From positions 17,254,001 to 17,318,000 of the forward strand of contig NC_088331.1 of NCBI RefSeq assembly GCF_036884655.1: a stretch of 64,000 nt of DNA, read 5' to 3'. Below are positions 10,171-21,945 of the stretch, piece after piece; the first letter of the stretch is position 1; each line of letters starts with the position of its first letter. Made by a program: the position numbers and the translations under genes. The DNA is from Musa acuminata AAA Group (lineage: Eukaryota; Streptophyta; Magnoliopsida; Zingiberales; Musaceae). Below the pieces are notes generated by a model. It searched no databases. It was not told the origin of the DNA and saw only the letters and a program-made list of their open reading frames with translations.

Positions 10171-10911
10171 CACTTGAGTCTTCCCAAGTAGCTTTAAACA
10201 TTTTCTTTTTCTTTGGTAGCTTCTTCTTCACTTAGGGACATTCATTTTTGAAGTGGCCCAACTTCTTGCATTCATAGCAAATTATTTAGTCATTTTTTAG
10301 TTCACTTTTGTTCTTAGTGTCTTATTTTATTTTGTTTCTTTTTAAGAATTTTTTAAACCTTCTTGTAAGAAGTGCCAAAGTCATCATCATCATCATCGTC
10401 ACTTGAGTTTTCTCTTACATGATCTTCTTTAGTTCTAAGTGTCAAGTCCTTTCTATTCTTTGGAAGGTTGTTCTTAAGTTCATCATGTACAATACATGTC
10501 ATTTCATAGGTCCTCAAAGACCCAATAAGTTCTTCCAACGAAAAATTGTTCTAAGTCCTTTGCTTCTTGTATTGTCATTACTTTAGGATCCCAACTTTTT
10601 GGAAGGGATCTTAGTATTTTATTAACAAGTTCAAAATCAGAAAAACTTTTACCAAGTGCTTTTAGACCATTGATGACATCCATAAAACGGGTGTACATAT
10701 CTCCAATAGTCTCACTTGGTTTTATACGAAATAACTCATAGCTATGAATCAAAAGATTAATTTTCAACTCTTTAACCTTACTTGTACCTTCATGTGTGAA
10801 TTCGAGTGTATGCCAAATCTCATATATAGTTTCGAATATAGAAACCCGATTAAATTCATTTTTATTAAGAGAAAGTCTTCTTCTCCAAATCATTCCATTC
10901 GTGGTTTAGAA
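10171..10911 (-). pseudogene. gag: RO: gag fragment of an older copia element
   Basis: A minus-strand gag remnant. It keeps the middle of the domain (the IHSYELFRIKPSETIGDMYTRF segment, split by small indels) and one CCHC knuckle (CYECKKLGHFKNEC) near 10240-10290. It lacks the first 55-60 codons, because the sequence passes directly into the LTR of R0 at 10912. The last five bases, TAGAA, are the probable left target-site copy of R0. The downstream half of gag dissolves into the GA-rich tract. Frames are broken near 10385 and 10545, and there is a stop just after the knuckle. No LTR of its own is visible. Confidence 0.8.
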
Positions 10912-12185
10912 TGTTAGGATCAAAAGTGGCAGTAAGAGGGGGGGGGGGATGAATTAGTACAGCGGAAAAATTAGAGAGTGGCAATTGACGAAAATCATTT
11001 CATTTTTTTTTAATTAGTAGAGAGGAGGGGATTGGATAGTTTGTAATGAAGTAAAGTTGAATGTAGTAAAGAGATTAAGCAGTAAGAAATGAACACACCA
11101 GAATTTATAGTGGTTTAGTCATTGTGACCTACATCCACTTTCGATTTCTCCTCCGTTGAGGTTATTGGTGTCCACTAATGGTCCTCCTTCAATAGCGAAG
11201 ATCAACCACCTCTTTACAGTGCTTTTTCCTTTTCACGGGTTTAGGAGATAACCCTTACAAGCCTCACACCTGACTACAAAACTAAAGAGAGGGAGGAGGA
11301 GGACTCTTCTCGCTTTTACAACACTTTTAACACCCCAACACTTAGAGTTTTTTTCACACTTTGATTGCAGTTTGTTTTCCTTTCATGTAGAAAAGGGTGG
11401 TGTATTTATAGGCCTTAGTGGCTTCAAAATTAGAGAAAAAAAGTGTCTCATCCCAAATTTTTGGGGTAATAGCGGTACCATCGCTAGTACTGGGCAGTAC
11501 CACCACCCGACACTCTGACATTGGGCAGTACCATCGCTTGACAGAGTCTCAGATACTGAGCTCTAGTGGTACCACTGCCTGACAAGTAATAACTGCCACT
11601 GGTACCATCGCCCAGACCACCAAGGAGACCATTCCCTAGGCGGTTCCACCGCCCTAGTCTGGCGGTGCCACCGCCAAACAAGGTCTAGCAACTTGGTTAG
11701 GCCTTGAATCTAGCACAAACCAGTCCAATTATAGGCCCAATTGGCCCTTAACAGGATTGATGGGATTACCTTCCAAACCTAACCCTAATTATATACTAAC
11801 TATGATTTTAAGGCATACATTAAACAAAATAAGCCTAGTAAGTCTAGGTTTCTTCTAGCGAGGTTCCGACGATCTTCTAGCGGACTTTCGATGATCTCTC
11901 GGTAATCTTCCAATGGACTTCCGGTAAGCTCCTGGACTTTACAATGACCTTCTTGGTAAGTTCTGATGAGCTTCTTCTCGGTCAATTCTGGTAGTATTTC
12001 CGATGAACCTCTGGATTTTCAACGAACTCTTGAACTCCCAATGAAATCTTGATCTTGACTTCGACACTTTATTTTTCTTTATGCCTTGATCACTATCATA
12101 GTTAATCTTGCACACTTTTCTCAACATATAGATTTGATCAAATAATTTACCAATTGATTTCATCATCAAAATTCGAGATTCAACA
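10912..12185 (-). repeat. R0 3' LTR, 1274 bp
   Basis: Minus strand: starts TGTTGAATC (12185), directly preceded by the polypurine tract, and ends CCTAACA (10912). A minus-strand TATA box is near 11402-11411. U3 palindromic units here are of the GGTACC-core type, clustered at about 11470-11690. The plus-strand poly-G near the inner end is ten bases long. Confidence 0.9.
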
Positions 12186-12200
12186 ATCTCCCCTGTTTTG
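12186..12200 (-). promoter_or_regulatory. R0 polypurine tract
   Basis: On the minus strand AAAACAGGGGAGAT next to the LTR start. This is the site where the plus-strand DNA primer is expected to survive. One substitution interrupts the A run compared with other copies. Confidence 0.75.
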
Positions 12201-13532
12201 ATGATGACAATCAATTGATGACGGAGTTAACCTTAACTCTCCCTATCAATATGCCATACTTGAGAAAAGACACTCTTGAATTCAAGATCTCTGAATCCAA
12301 GCATCAAACCGATAAGTTATATGCATTAAACTTATCGATATACACAACATGATACCAATCATGATTTACCATCTCAAAATACGATATCACGTATTTATCA
12401 CAATACAATTGATGTCAAGGCATGACATCCATTTTTAAGTCCAATAATGATAGACAATCACTATTTTCAAGTATGATATGAATTTCAAATATGAAATTTA
12501 GCAAGATGATAATTCATCAATCCGAGGCATGATATCAATTGTAAGTAGGAAGTTAACTCATGATACCTTATCATAATGATAGACAATTATCAATCATTCA
12601 TGAAACATTTCAAGTATCTATGATACATATGATGCATATGAAATACTTTTGATATGTTTCAAGTATTTGCGATGTGTTGTGATGTATTTTATGATTCTAA
12701 TCATATTTCAAGTATTTGAAAAACATTTAAGAATTTACGATAAGATACAATTTAGATATTATTTCAAACATTCATAATGCCAATTTATCATCAATTTGCC
12801 ACATATCTCCCCCTTTGTCATCAACAAAAAGGAGAACATTCAAGAAGGCAAGTGTTTAAAAAGAACTATTCAAGTAAGTTCAACACCAATTTATCTAAGT
12901 TAGCAAAAATGAGAAGTTAAGTAAAAACATTGCATGATAACTACTTTTGGATAAGCTAACATTTTTACTTTGGATGCTCAAAAGCTTTTTGGTTCTTCTT
13001 GAGATGTGGAAGTTTCTTTTTTCCTTCGTCATAAGGAGAAGTGGAGGAAGGGTAAGGAAGGAATTCATCAAGAATCAAAATCATGAAAGGATTTGAACCA
13101 AGTCAATTGAAAATAAAGGATTTGAATCAAGCTTCTAGTTCAATAAGGAGAAGGGATTCATGAAAAGGATCAAGATATCTATATGAAATCAAATCTCCAT
13201 TCTTGCAAGTGATCATCACATACTAAAAATTCATAAAATTCTTCTTTCATGAGAAGAGTAAGGAAGAATTCATGGGAAAGTAGCATCATATGAAAATATT
13301 CACAAAAAAACTTCATAAATCAAATATGTTTCTCATTAAAAACTCATAAGAGTGAAATCCGTAAGAGATGTATTTGTCAATGAATTCCATGAGTAAAGAG
13401 ATTAAGTGTATCAAAAATCATTAAGTGATGGAGTAAGAGTATTAAATAAATTTGACACCAAGTAAATTGATAATTCGGATTTCATGAAAGCTTTAAAAAA
13501 TCAAGAAAGTCCGGAAAAGATATACAACAAAC
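12201..13532 (-). other. R0 3' untranslated region
   Basis: About 1.3 kb of AT-rich noncoding sequence between the pol stop and the polypurine tract. It contains the conserved second purine motif TTGATGACAAAGGGGGAGA on the minus strand (12805-12823). Its left 800 bp align closely with 63240-64000 of R4, so R0 and R4 are sisters. No coding frame is visible. Confidence 0.8.
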
Positions 13533-14160
13533 TCATGCATTCAGATAGTTTAACATCCCTAACTTTCTTCTAATAAAATCAAATTGTTCTTCATTTAAAG
13601 GTTTTGTAAAGATATTGACTAATTGATGTTTCATATCAATAAACTCTAAAGATATGTCATGGTTATTAACATGATCTCTTATGAAATGATGCATAATGTC
13701 AATATGTTTAGTTCTAAAGTCTTGAATATGATTTTTTGTTAAACATATCGCACTTGTGTTATCACATTTTATGAGAATATTCTGAAGGTGAATCTTATAA
13801 TCTTCTAATGTATTTATCATCCATACAACTTGTGAACAACATGCACCAGTTGCTATATACGCTGCTTCGATTGTAGACAATGCAACCGAGTTTTGTTTCT
13901 TGGAAGACCAAGAAACAAGTGCATGACCTAAGAATTGATATGTTCCCGATGTGCTTTTTCTATCTTCTCTACATCCAGCAAAATCCACATTAGCATAAGC
14001 AATTGATTCAAAGTTTTTGGATTTTGGATACCATAATCCTAGATCAAGGGTTCCTTTAAGATATCTAAGAATTCATTTTATTGTTTTAAGATGAGATAGC
14101 TTAGGATTAGATTAAAATCTAGCACAAAGTCCTATACTAAACATAATGTTCAGTCAAGTT
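13533..14160 (-). pseudogene. pol: R0 pol, 3' part (RNase H)
   Basis: Carries RNase H motifs DFAGC, SSKKQNSVAL and HIDIMHHFIRD and the family's C-terminal FIRRKLGMLN. The upstream part (13989-14160) is out of frame or interrupted. A plus-strand solo LTR inserted at 14161 separates it from the RT part at 15667. Flanking bases AAGTT and TAGTT are the imperfect target duplication. Confidence 0.85.
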
Positions 14161-15666
14161 TGTTGAATCTTGGATTTTGATGATTAAACTAATCGATAAG
14201 TGTTTATATTTTAATCTGTGTTTTGAGTGATAAAGGATGCTTCGATCAGGATGAGACAATTAAAGTAGGAAGAATCATGTTGTGCCAGGAGAAAACATGT
14301 CAGAAGATTGGATGTCAGGCTAAGGATATCGGAGTTGCGGAGTCAACTGGCCGATTGGGCAATAGGCCGCAAGAGAGGACAATGCGCCGAAGAATCGGAC
14401 GAAGCATTGAGGGACCAATGACATGCCGGAAAACTTGATTAATGCTTAGTATTAATTATCTATATCGAAGTATGTTTTACATTTCCAGGAATAACTATGA
14501 TAGCAAGGCATGAAGCAAAATGAAGTCCTGGAGTCAAGGACGCGATTACATTGGGAGTTCGAGAGTTCGTCGGAAGTCCGGACGTTCATCGAAAGTTCTA
14601 TCGGAACTAGCCGAGAAGTCTCAGAGCATGCCAGAGAAGCTCATTGGAACTCACCAAGAAGTTCGTCATGAAGTCCAGGAGCTTGCTAGGAGTCCGCCGG
14701 AACATTGCCGAGAGATCGTCGGAAGTTCGTTGGAAGATTGCCGGAAGCTCGCCGAAAGAATAAACATATGGACTTGTTTAGCTTAGCAAATGTCATAGGA
14801 TTTTATAGTTAGCACGTAATTGGGCTTGGATTTGGGCCAACCGAATTAGGGGCTAGGTAGGCCCATGTAAGGACTATGTTGGGTCCAATGAGAGGCCCAA
14901 ACAATGCCCCAAAAAGTCTTACCATTGTGGCATAGTCTTCAAGACTATATCAGGCGATGGTACCACTAGTCTGAGCGGTTGTACCACCCCTGGTAGGGTG
15001 CTAGGCGGTGGTACCACCAATCTGGGTGGTGGTACCGCCCAGGGCAGTGTCAGCGTTAGATTGACATTGGGCAGTGGTACCGCCCGTGCCCGGGGAACCC
15101 GAGATGGGAAAGTTTTAGGCTCCAAGTTTGAATCAATATGAAGCCTATAAATACCCCTCTCATCCCTGGTTAAATCACACAAGCACAAAGAGTTTAAAAA
15201 AGAAAGGAACACTGCTAAAATCTTGTGTGATCTCCTCTCCCTCTTCTAAGTGTTAGACTAGTTTGAGAGAGGAGTAAGTGAGTGCTTGTAAGGGTTATCT
15301 CATAAACCCGATAAAAGGAGAAGAAGGGTATAAAAGGTGATTGGCCTTCGCCTATTGAAGGAAGGCCTCTAGTGGATGCCGGTGACCTCGTCGGAGGAGG
15401 AAGCTGAAAGTGGATGTCGGTCACGTTGACCGAACCACTCTAAAATTTGGTTTGCGTTTATGTCTTGAGCAATTTACTTTAACTGTAAACCTCTTCAATT
15501 GCTTACTGCCTTCAATTCATTTATGAACATATTTCAAAGTTATGTTTCCAAAATCAATTTTCCACGTCGAAATCAGCTTTTATTATACGAAGGTTTTTTG
15601 AAGACGTAGTTTTTACCACTGCACTAATTCACCCCCCTCTTTTAGTGCCGACTCTTGATCCTAACA
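14161..15666 (+). repeat. Solo LTR in R0 pol, 1506 bp
   Basis: TGTTGAATC start and CCTAACA end, flanked by AAGTT (14156-14160) and TAGTT (15667-15671), a 4 of 5 match. The R0 pol frame resumes on the other side. TATA box CTATAAATAC at 15145-15154. U3 palindromes are of the GGTACC-core type (14955-15090). No internal region remains, so it is a product of LTR-LTR recombination. Confidence 0.9.
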
Positions 15667-18094
15667 TAGTTGCAATGAGGTGTAGTAAACTACCTATTAT
15701 ACCACTATAAGTTTTCTGATCAAAGCTTTCTCCATTTTTGTCCATGTCTAACTTAGTGGAGGTACACATAAGAGTATTGATAGCTTTTGATCCATCCATA
15801 TTAAACCGTTTTAGCAATTCTAATGCATATTTGGTTTGACTAAGAAAAATACTATCACTAAGTTGTTTGATTTGTAAGCCTAAAAAAAAAGTTAGTTCAC
15901 CCATTAAACACATTTCAAACTCTTGGCTCATACACTTAGCAAATGATTCGCATAAGGATTCATTTGTAGAACCAAAAATAATATCATCAACATAAATTTA
16001 AACAACAAGAAAGTCATTTTCAAAATTTTTAATAAACAATGTTTTATCGACCTTGCCTTTAGAGAAATTATTTTGGATAAGAAAGGAGTTAAGTCTCTCA
16101 AACCAAGCCCTCGAGGCTTGTTTTAATCCATTTAGAGCTTTAGTTAACTTAAACACATGATTAGGAAAAAGAGAGTTCTCAAATCTGGGTGGTTGTTCAA
16201 CATAAACTTCTTCAGAAATAAAGCCATTTAATAAAGCACTTTTAACATCCATTTGAAATAACTTAAAATTATTACTACTAGCATAGGCAAGAAGCATCCT
16301 TATGTCTTTTAATCTTGCTATAGGAACGAAGGTTTCTTCGTAATCGATACTTTCTTTATGGTTGAAACCCTTGACCACTATTCTAGCCTTGTTTCTAACC
16401 ACGATACCAAATTCATCTTGCTTGTTTCTAAAGACCCATTTAGTACCAATAAATAAATGGTCACTAGGTCTTGGAATAAGCCTCCACACCTCATTTCTCT
16501 CAAATTGGTTCAACTCTTCTTGCATTGCAATAACCCATGAATCATTTTTTAAGGCTTCATCAATATATTTCGATTCAATTTGAGAAAGAAAAGCTACGTT
16601 TGCACAAAATTTTTTAAAGGAAGAACGAGGTTGAACACCCTTTGATGTGTCTCTTATGATTAGCTCCTTAGAATGAACATCTACATACTTCCATTCCTTG
16701 GGTAATGATGTTTCAGAAGAAGATATATCCAAATTACTAGTTGGAGGAGAGGGTTTATTTAAATTCAAAGCATCAAAATTAAGATTATCATCAAACTCAT
16801 TTTTCATAAATTCAGAGACTTCATTAAAGACAACATGAATAGACTCTTATATGACCAAGGTTCTTTTATTAAAGATATGAAAGACTTTTGAAATAGAAGA
16901 ATAACCAAGAAAAATGCCTTCATTGGATTTTGCATCAAACTTTCCTAAGGCATCTTTTTCATTCAAGATAAAACATTTACAATCGAAAACTTTAAAGTAC
17001 GAAACATTGGGTTTTTTATCATTCCATAATTCATAAGGAGTTTTGGAAAGTAATAGTCTTACCAGAATCCAATTCATGACATAGCATGCCGTATTAATAG
17101 TTTCGGCTCAAAAATATTTGGGTAGGCTATGTTTGTTCAACATGATTCTTGCCATTTTTGTAAATTTCTATTATTTATTTCTACTATGCCATTTTGTTAA
17201 GGATTCCTTGGAGTAGAGAAATTATGGTTGTATCCATTAGATTCACAAAAATTTTGAAAATCACAGTTTTAAAATTTACCTCTGTGATCACTCCGAATTG
17301 ATGAAATCATAAAGCCTCTTTCATTTTGAACAAGTTTAAAAAACTTAGAAAAATACCGAAAAGCAATCACTCTTGTGTGCCAAGAAGTATGTCCAAGTGT
17401 ATCTACTATAATCATCTACAATTACAAAGTCATATTTGCTACCTCCTTGGCTTCTTATGTCAATTGGTCCAAACAAATCCATATGGATCAATTGCAATGG
17501 TCTAGAGGTGCTTATTTGATTCTTTGATTTGAAACTATATTTTATTTGTTTTCTTAGTTGACATACATCACACACATTATCTTTAACAAACTAAATGTTA
17601 GGAATACCTCTTATTAGTTCTTTAGATGAGACTTGAGAGATTAGTTTCATGCTAGTATGATCTAATCTCCTATGCGAAAGCCAAACATTATCATTCAAAA
17701 TCGAAAAACACATTTCATTACAAAGATCATCAATGCCAATAGTGTATACATTATTTTATTTTAGGGCAATCATAGATTTGTTTTTGTGTGGTTGTTCAAT
17801 AATGCAAGAATTGAATTCAAACCTAATGATATATCCTTTATTACATAATTAACTAATGCTCAAAAGATTATGCTTTAATCCATCAAACAACAACACATCT
17901 TTAATAAAAAAGTTGGATATGTTACCTATGGTTCCCTTGCCAATGATTTTACCCTTGTTGTTGTCTCCGAAGGTGACATATCCTTTGTCTAGGCTAGTGA
18001 ACTTAGAAAATTTAAATGGATCTTCGGTCATATGCCTTGAGCATCCACTATCAAGGTACAATCTCTTGCTCCTAACTTATGATGATAAACATTT
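15667..18094 (-). pseudogene. pol: R0 pol, 5' part (protease, integrase, RT), decayed
   Basis: Minus strand order: protease DSG (near 18050), integrase zinc region and MDLFGP (near 17480), then RT with the MDVKSALLNGF segment near 16250 and the catalytic region near 15985. Broken by many small indels and stops: separate open segments lie at 17849-18061, 17345-17575, 16847-17077, 15998-16807 and 15667-15931. The catalytic YVDD codons are still recognisable, but a stop lies just upstream. It is more decayed than RA. Confidence 0.85.
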
Positions 18095-18647
18095 ATACAA
18101 AAAAGAATGATTTTTAGGTAACCATTTGATCACGGGTACCTCAAAAATCGATCTACTCAACTTATCATTGTGTATAGAGTTCTTTATAGTTCCTATAGGA
18201 ACCCAAATTAATTTGTGTTGACTATATCTCTTAAATGGACATTTATAAACAACATGTCCGAGTTTACAACAAAAGTTGCATTTGGTGGGGGGTGATACAT
18301 GCAAGGTAGCCTTTAACAAAGGTGGTTAGATTTTGGTGAGAGCTATTCACAAATCCAATTTTGCCTTTTCTATGAATGTGACCCTTATTGGCAAGGATCA
18401 TGTTCAAGGACTTGTTACCAACCTCAAATTTTTCTAAGATTTCTTTGAGTAGCAATTTTCCTTCTTGTACCTCTAAGTGTTCACACTTAGTGCATGGAGG
18501 CAAAGAAGTATTATTATGCTTAAAATTTTTAAAATCAATATTTAAAAAGGCATGCTCCTTTTTCAAAGAATTATACTTTTTACTCATTTTTGTACATTTA
18601 TTAAACAATTCATGAAAAGCACTTAAAAGCTTATTGAAAGATAAATT
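18095..18647 (-). pseudogene. gag: R0 gag, 3' half
   Basis: Second half of gag on the minus strand. It has the coiled-coil region (KKYNSLKKEHAFL) and the second CCHC knuckle (CNFCCKLGHVVYKC, near 18250-18295), in two frames joined by an indel near 18290. At the gag end the usual TAG is TAT (18095-18097), so gag would read into pol for five codons before TAA. A solo LTR at 18648 separates it from the 5' half. Confidence 0.85.
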
Positions 18648-19975
18648 TATTGCATCTCGAATTTTGATGATGAAACCAATTGATAGTGTTTGTGATCTAA
18701 TATGCGTTTAAGTGACACAAGGCTAACGTCAATCAGAAAAGGTAAATTGATCAAAACAGGAGGAATCAGACGTTGGGCTGGAGCAAACATGTCAGAAGAT
18801 TGGACGTTAGGCCGGAGGAATGGTCAACGTATCGGCATAAGGCTTCGGGTTGTGAATTCAGGTATCGGGCTAAGAAGATTGGACATTACACCAAGAAGAT
18901 TAGACATTGCACCAAGAAGATTGGATGTTGCAAGAAGACAATATGCCGACTGGGCAATACACCAAAGGAGAGGACGATACGCCGAAGGATCGGACGAAGC
19001 GTCGGAAGAACCAATGACATGCCGGACAACATAAGATTTGCTTGTAATCAATTATGTCTAGATTGAGTTAGTTTAGAGTCTAATTGAGTCAGTTTAAAAT
19101 ATAATTAGACTAACTAGGCCCAAAATAATACTATTTTGGGCCAAGAGAAAGGCCCATTTAGTGACCCAAGTTTGGGTTGTGTTGGGCCAAGTGAAAGGCC
19201 TAAACAGTGACCAAATAGGTGAAACCATCATGGCACAATCTCTGAGACTGTGTCAAGCGGTGGTACCACCCAGACACACTCTCTAAGAGACTGTTAGGCA
19301 GTGGTACCACCATACTGGGCGGTGGTACCACCTAGTGTTAGGGTGTCAGGCGGTGGTACCTCCCAATGTTAGTGCTATAGGCGATGGTATCGCCCAACCC
19401 AGGTAATGTTACTGCTCGTACCCAAGAAACCTAGGATGAGACATTTTTAGGCTCTAAGTTTGAATCAACTTGAAGCCTATAAATACCTCTCTCATCCTAT
19501 GTTAACAAAAATAAGAATTGAGAGTAAAAATGAAAGAAAACACTACTGTAATGTTGTGTGAACTCCTCTCAAAGATCTAAATGTTAGTATAGTTTGAGAG
19601 AGAAGTAAGTAGGGGTGTAAATGTTCTCTCCTAAGCCTACAAAAGGAGAATAGAGTTGTAAGAAGGAGGTTGATCATCTCCTATTACAGGAAGATCGTTA
19701 GTGGATGCTGGTAGCCTCGACGGAAGAGGAATCGGTGGAGTGGGTGTAAGTCACGATGACCGAACCATTATAACTCGGTTTGCATTTACTTCTTACAATT
19801 TATATTTACTGCAAACTACCCTTCTTTACTTGCTTTACATCCACTACACTCTTTCATATCCTTTCAAGTTAACATATTCTGAAATGGGTTTAATAGCAAC
19901 GAGATTTTGAACTGACATAATTTTTACTACTGCACTAATTCATCCCCCCCTCTTAGTGCTAACTCGTTCCTAACA
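18648..19975 (+). repeat. Solo LTR in R0 gag, 1328 bp
   Basis: Flanked by a perfect 5-bp duplication AAATT (18643-18647 and 19976-19980). The start is mutated to TATTGCATC (two changes from TGTTGAATC). The end is intact CCTAACA. TATA box CTATAAATAC at 19478-19487. U3 has GGTACC-core palindromes at 19255-19400 and a short tandem of GAAGATTGGACATTGCACCA-like units (18870-18935). Confidence 0.9.
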
Positions 19976-21114
19976 AAATTTGCATCTAGTGAACTACTTA
20001 CCTAATCTCCGGTAGCCATTAGTGCATAGTTGATGATCTCCTTGTTGCTTTGTTCTTTGCCTTCAAAATTGCTCGAATCATCCCACGTTGCTTTAAGCGC
20101 CTTCTTCATCTTTGGTTGTCTCTTCTTCATTTGGGGACATTCGCTTTTGAAATGTCCCGGTTTCTTGCATTCATAGCATATAACTTATTCTTTCTTGGGT
20201 TCAATTTTATTTTTAGTGTCATTTTTAGATTTATTTCATTTTATGAATTTTTTGAACTTTCTTGTCAAGAGTGCCAAGTCATCAAATCTACGACCTTCGT
20301 GTTATCAGCACAATGCTCTAACAAACTGAGCTAATAGGTTAACCTATCAAAAAAAAAAAAAACTTATAAAAAAAAAAGAGTGCCAAGTCATCATATAGTC
20401 CTCATTACTTGAGTTTTCTTTCAAGTATTCTTCATGAGTTCTTAGTGTCATATTCTTCCTATTCTTTATAAGGTTGTTCTCAAGCTCTTCATGAGCATTG
20501 TAAGTCATTTCGTAGGTCATCAAAGACCTAATAAGTTCTTTGAACGGAAAGTTATTCAAGTCTTTGGCTTCTTGAATTGCCGTTACTTTAGGATATCAAC
20601 TTTTTGTGAGGGATCTTAATATTTTGTTAAAAAGTTCAAAATTGGAAAACCTTTTACCTAGTCCTTTTAGACCATTGACGACATCTATAAACCGGGTATA
20701 CTTGTCTCCAATGGTCTCACTTGGTTTCATTCGAAACAATTCATAAATATGGACTAAAAGATTAATTTTGGACTCCTTTGCTCTACTAGTGCCCTCGTGA
20801 GTGATTTTGAGTATATGCCAAATATTAAAAGTCGTTTCACAAATAGACACTCGATTGAATTCATTTTTATGTAAACCGCAAAACAAGGCATTCATCGCTT
20901 TGACATTTAAAGCGAAAGTCTTCTTCTCCAACCCATTCCAATCGTTTATTAGAAGAGAAGACATTTGAAAGTCGTTTTCTATAATATTCCATAACTCAAA
21001 ATCCATATGAATTAGAAAAATCCTCATTCTAATTTTCTAATAGGTGTAATCCGTCCCATTAAACATGGGTGGACGTCTGATTGAGTGATCCTTTTGGTTA
21101 CTGGCAAATGACAT
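19976..21114 (-). pseudogene. gag: R0 gag, 5' half
   Basis: Minus strand from an ATG at 21114 (same AACCAAGAGAG context as other copies). It carries the gag domain, broken by stops and indels near 21040, 20595 and 20380. The first CCHC knuckle region lies near 20145-20185 (Tyr-Glu-Cys codons altered). A 91-bp antisense tRNA-like retroposon sits at 20285-20375. The longest clean stretch is 20596-21027, 143 codons with the FELFNKILRSL motif. Confidence 0.85.
20267..20393 (+). mobile_element. Antisense tRNA-Ile-like retroposon with 18-bp target duplication
   Basis: AAGAGTGCCAAGTCATCA occurs twice (20267-20284 and 20376-20393) around a 91-bp insert. The ancestral gag has this sequence once (compare RA near 6610-6630). 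The insert's reverse complement contains TTAGCTCAGTTTGTTAGAGC and the anticodon arm CTGATAAC, then GAAGGTCGTAGATT. This is a tRNA-Ile-like body ending inside the T arm. On the plus strand it is followed by an A14 run, CTTAT and a second A run. The long duplication and A tail are hallmarks of LINE-type target-primed insertion. Antisense tRNA orientation relative to the A tail is unusual. Confidence 0.75.
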
Positions 21115-21150
21115 CTCTCTTGGTTTTCAAACCAAACCGAGAGTGACCTT

Positions 21151-21162
21151 GATCTGATACCA
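21151..21162 (-). promoter_or_regulatory. R0 primer-binding site, one mismatch
   Basis: TGGTATCAGATC on the minus strand, one base changed from TGGTATCAGAGC, two bases inside the 5' LTR. Confidence 0.8.
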
Positions 21163-21164
21163 AT

Positions 21165-21848
21165 TGTTAGGATCAAGAGTGACACTAAGAGGGGGTTGAA
21201 TTAGTGCAGCGGAAAAATTAGAGAGTGGCAATTGACGAAAACCGTTTTGTTTTTCTTGAATGAATAGAGAGGAGGGGATTAGACAGTTTGTAATGAAGTA
21301 AAGTTGAATGCAGTAAAGAGACTAAGCTGTAAGGAATGAACACACTGAAATTTATAGTGGTTCAGTCGTTGTGACCTACATCCACTTCCGGTTCCTCCTT
21401 CGTTGAGGTTACCGGCATCCACTAATAGTCCTCCTTCAATACGCAAAGACCAACCACCTCTTTACAATGCTTTCACCATTTCACGGGTTTAGGAGATAAC
21501 TCTTATAAATCTCACACCTCTTCTTGGATGATTACAAAGCTAAAGAGAGGGAGGAGGACTCTTCTCACTTTTACAACACTTTTAACACCCCAACACTTAG
21601 ATTTTTTTTACACTTTGATTGCACTTTGTTACCCTTTAATGCAGAAATGGGTAGGGTATTTATAGGCCCCAATGGCTTCAAAATTGGAGCAAAAAAGTAT
21701 AAAATCCTGGATTTTCAGGGTACTGGACAATACAACTGCCAGTATTGGGTGGTACCACCACTTGACACTCTAACACTAGGTGGTACCACCGCTTGACAGA
21801 GTCTCGGATACTGAGTTCTAGCAGTACCATCCCTTGATAGGGTGGTAC
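21165..21848 (-). repeat. R0 5' LTR, inner piece
   Basis: Minus-strand LTR ending CCTAACA at 21165, including a TATA box near 21656-21666. It is interrupted at 21848 by R1, with GGTAC on both sides (21844-21848, 41514-41518). Confidence 0.9.
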
Positions 21849-21945
21849 TGTTGAATCTCATATTTTGATGATGAAATTAATTGTAAATTGTTTGATCTAA
21901 TCTATATATTGAGAAAAGTGTGCAGGATTAACTAAGATATGTTGA
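21849..21945 (+). repeat. R1 5' LTR, first 97 bp
   Basis: TGTTGAATC start to GATTAACTAAGATA. The same sequence restarts at 21946 because another LTR inserted here. This LTR resumes at 24927 with CGATAGCGATAAGAC. Confidence 0.88.

Noticed and set aside
10171..10911. RO gag as the gag of R0
   Set aside because: R0 has its own gag at 18095-21114; RO lies outside R0's 3' LTR and starts in mid-gene, so it is the insertion target.
20285..20375. A functional tRNA gene
   Set aside because: The body is truncated in the T arm, lacks a complete acceptor stem and has the target duplication and A tails of a retroposed copy.
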